Assembly: GCA_035630195.1 (NCBI GenBank)
Contig: DASQLD010000188.1
Span: 1-23,306, forward strand
From: DASQDN01 sp035630195
GTDB taxonomy: Bacteria > Acidobacteriota > Terriglobia > Bryobacterales > Bryobacteraceae
Direction: 5' to 3'
DNA length: 23,306 nucleotides
Made by a program: the position numbers and the translations under genes. Every line of letters begins with the position of its first letter. Position 1 is the stretch's first letter. The notes below the pieces were generated by a model. That model did no database searches. It saw only the letters and a list, made by a program, of their open reading frames with translations, and was not told the origin of the DNA. Below, in pieces: positions 23,038-23,306 of this stretch.

Positions 23038-23306
23038 CTACTTTAGTGACTCATGCCGACGGTATTGACCGTCGCTTACCTTTTCCATCCACTCGACGAC
23101 CTTCCCGTCCAACTGCTCTTGAATGGCGATGTGCGTCATGCGGGTCGTAGCTGTCGCGCCGTGCCAGTGCTTGGCGCCGGGAGGGATCAGGACGACGTCG
23201 CCTTCGCGGATCTCCTCAACCGGTCCGCTCTGTTGCTGCACCCATCCGACGCCTGCAGTCACAATGAGTTTTTGCCCGAGTGGGTGCGTGTGCCACGCCG
23301 TCCGGG
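23038..23306 (-). CDS. Small cupin-domain protein (5' end outside the window)
   Basis: On the minus strand the frame is open from the window edge, reading RTAWHTHPLGQKLIVTAGVG, then REGDVVLIPPGAKHWHGATA and finally a short tail to TAG at 23038-23040. The first cupin motif (WHTHP...G) and the second (PPGAKHWHGA) are both present, so the metal-binding His residues are intact. This is the pattern of small single-domain cupins often found next to alcohol dehydrogenases and quinone-related enzymes. The start codon and an unknown number of N-terminal residues lie beyond 23306. It is the first visible gene of the cupin/ADH/ABM operon. Confidence 0.9.
   Translation of the reverse strand, partial: RTAWHTHPLGQKLIVTAGVGWVQQQSGPVEEIREGDVVLIPPGAKHWHGATATTRMTHIAIQEQLDGKVVEWMEKVSDGQYRRHESLK

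Noticed and set aside
1..23306. CRISPR arrays, tRNA, rRNA or a complete insertion sequence
   Set aside because: No regularly spaced repeats, no tRNA-like cloverleaf with CCA-type end, and no element with both terminal repeats was recognised by eye; a covariance-model scan was not possible.

Overview
The window looks like a chromosomal segment of an Acidobacteriota-type soil bacterium (Bryobacterales/Solibacter-like is my best guess). This is inferred from gene style: two long one-component regulators that join an OmpR/CadC-type winged helix to a membrane segment and a TPR or PD40-propeller domain, a small membrane protein of acidobacterial flavour, moderately high GC and frequent GTG starts. 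No rRNA, tRNA or CRISPR array was seen.

Positions 1-1432: the 3' part of a secreted-type alpha/beta hydrolase, then about 600 bases of decayed DNA ending in a recognisable VapC (PIN-domain toxin) remnant with an internal deletion. Positions 1433-5309 (minus): a tight block qor-like / Xaa-Pro peptidase / accB / accC, the last two being the biotin carrier and biotin carboxylase of acetyl-CoA carboxylase. Positions 5510-11364 (minus): a branched-chain amino acid operon ilvB-ilvN-ilvC-cimA plus a small membrane-anchored unknown. Acetolactate synthase, ketol-acid reductoisomerase and citramalate synthase together make the shared valine/leucine/isoleucine precursors, with 2-oxobutyrate coming from pyruvate rather than threonine. 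The operon has a convincing attenuator: a short leader ORF dense in Val/Leu/Ile codons, a terminator hairpin with a T-run, and a competing 7-bp G+C pairing.

Positions 11399-14089 (minus): a winged-helix/TolB-like/TPR membrane regulator, an exported helical protein, and a 52-residue protein with 13 cysteines whose GTG start overlaps the preceding stop codon. Positions 14131-15650: a scar region with a cupin gene broken by a one-base deletion in a C run, and the tails of two transposases (IS110-like on minus, IS3-type on plus) that abut at about 15126.

Positions 15865-20581: a Tat-exported sulfite-oxidase-family molybdoenzyme and an exported TPR protein (minus), divergent from a 730-residue winged-helix/PD40-propeller membrane regulator (plus). 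Positions 20904-23306 (minus): a cupin (cut by the window edge), a zinc alcohol dehydrogenase and an antibiotic-monooxygenase-fold lipoprotein, then a cyclophilin-like secreted protein with several frameshifts and a possible 37-residue ORF. The main points of interest are the ilvB attenuator, the Cys-rich small protein, and the several degraded genes lying between intact operons.
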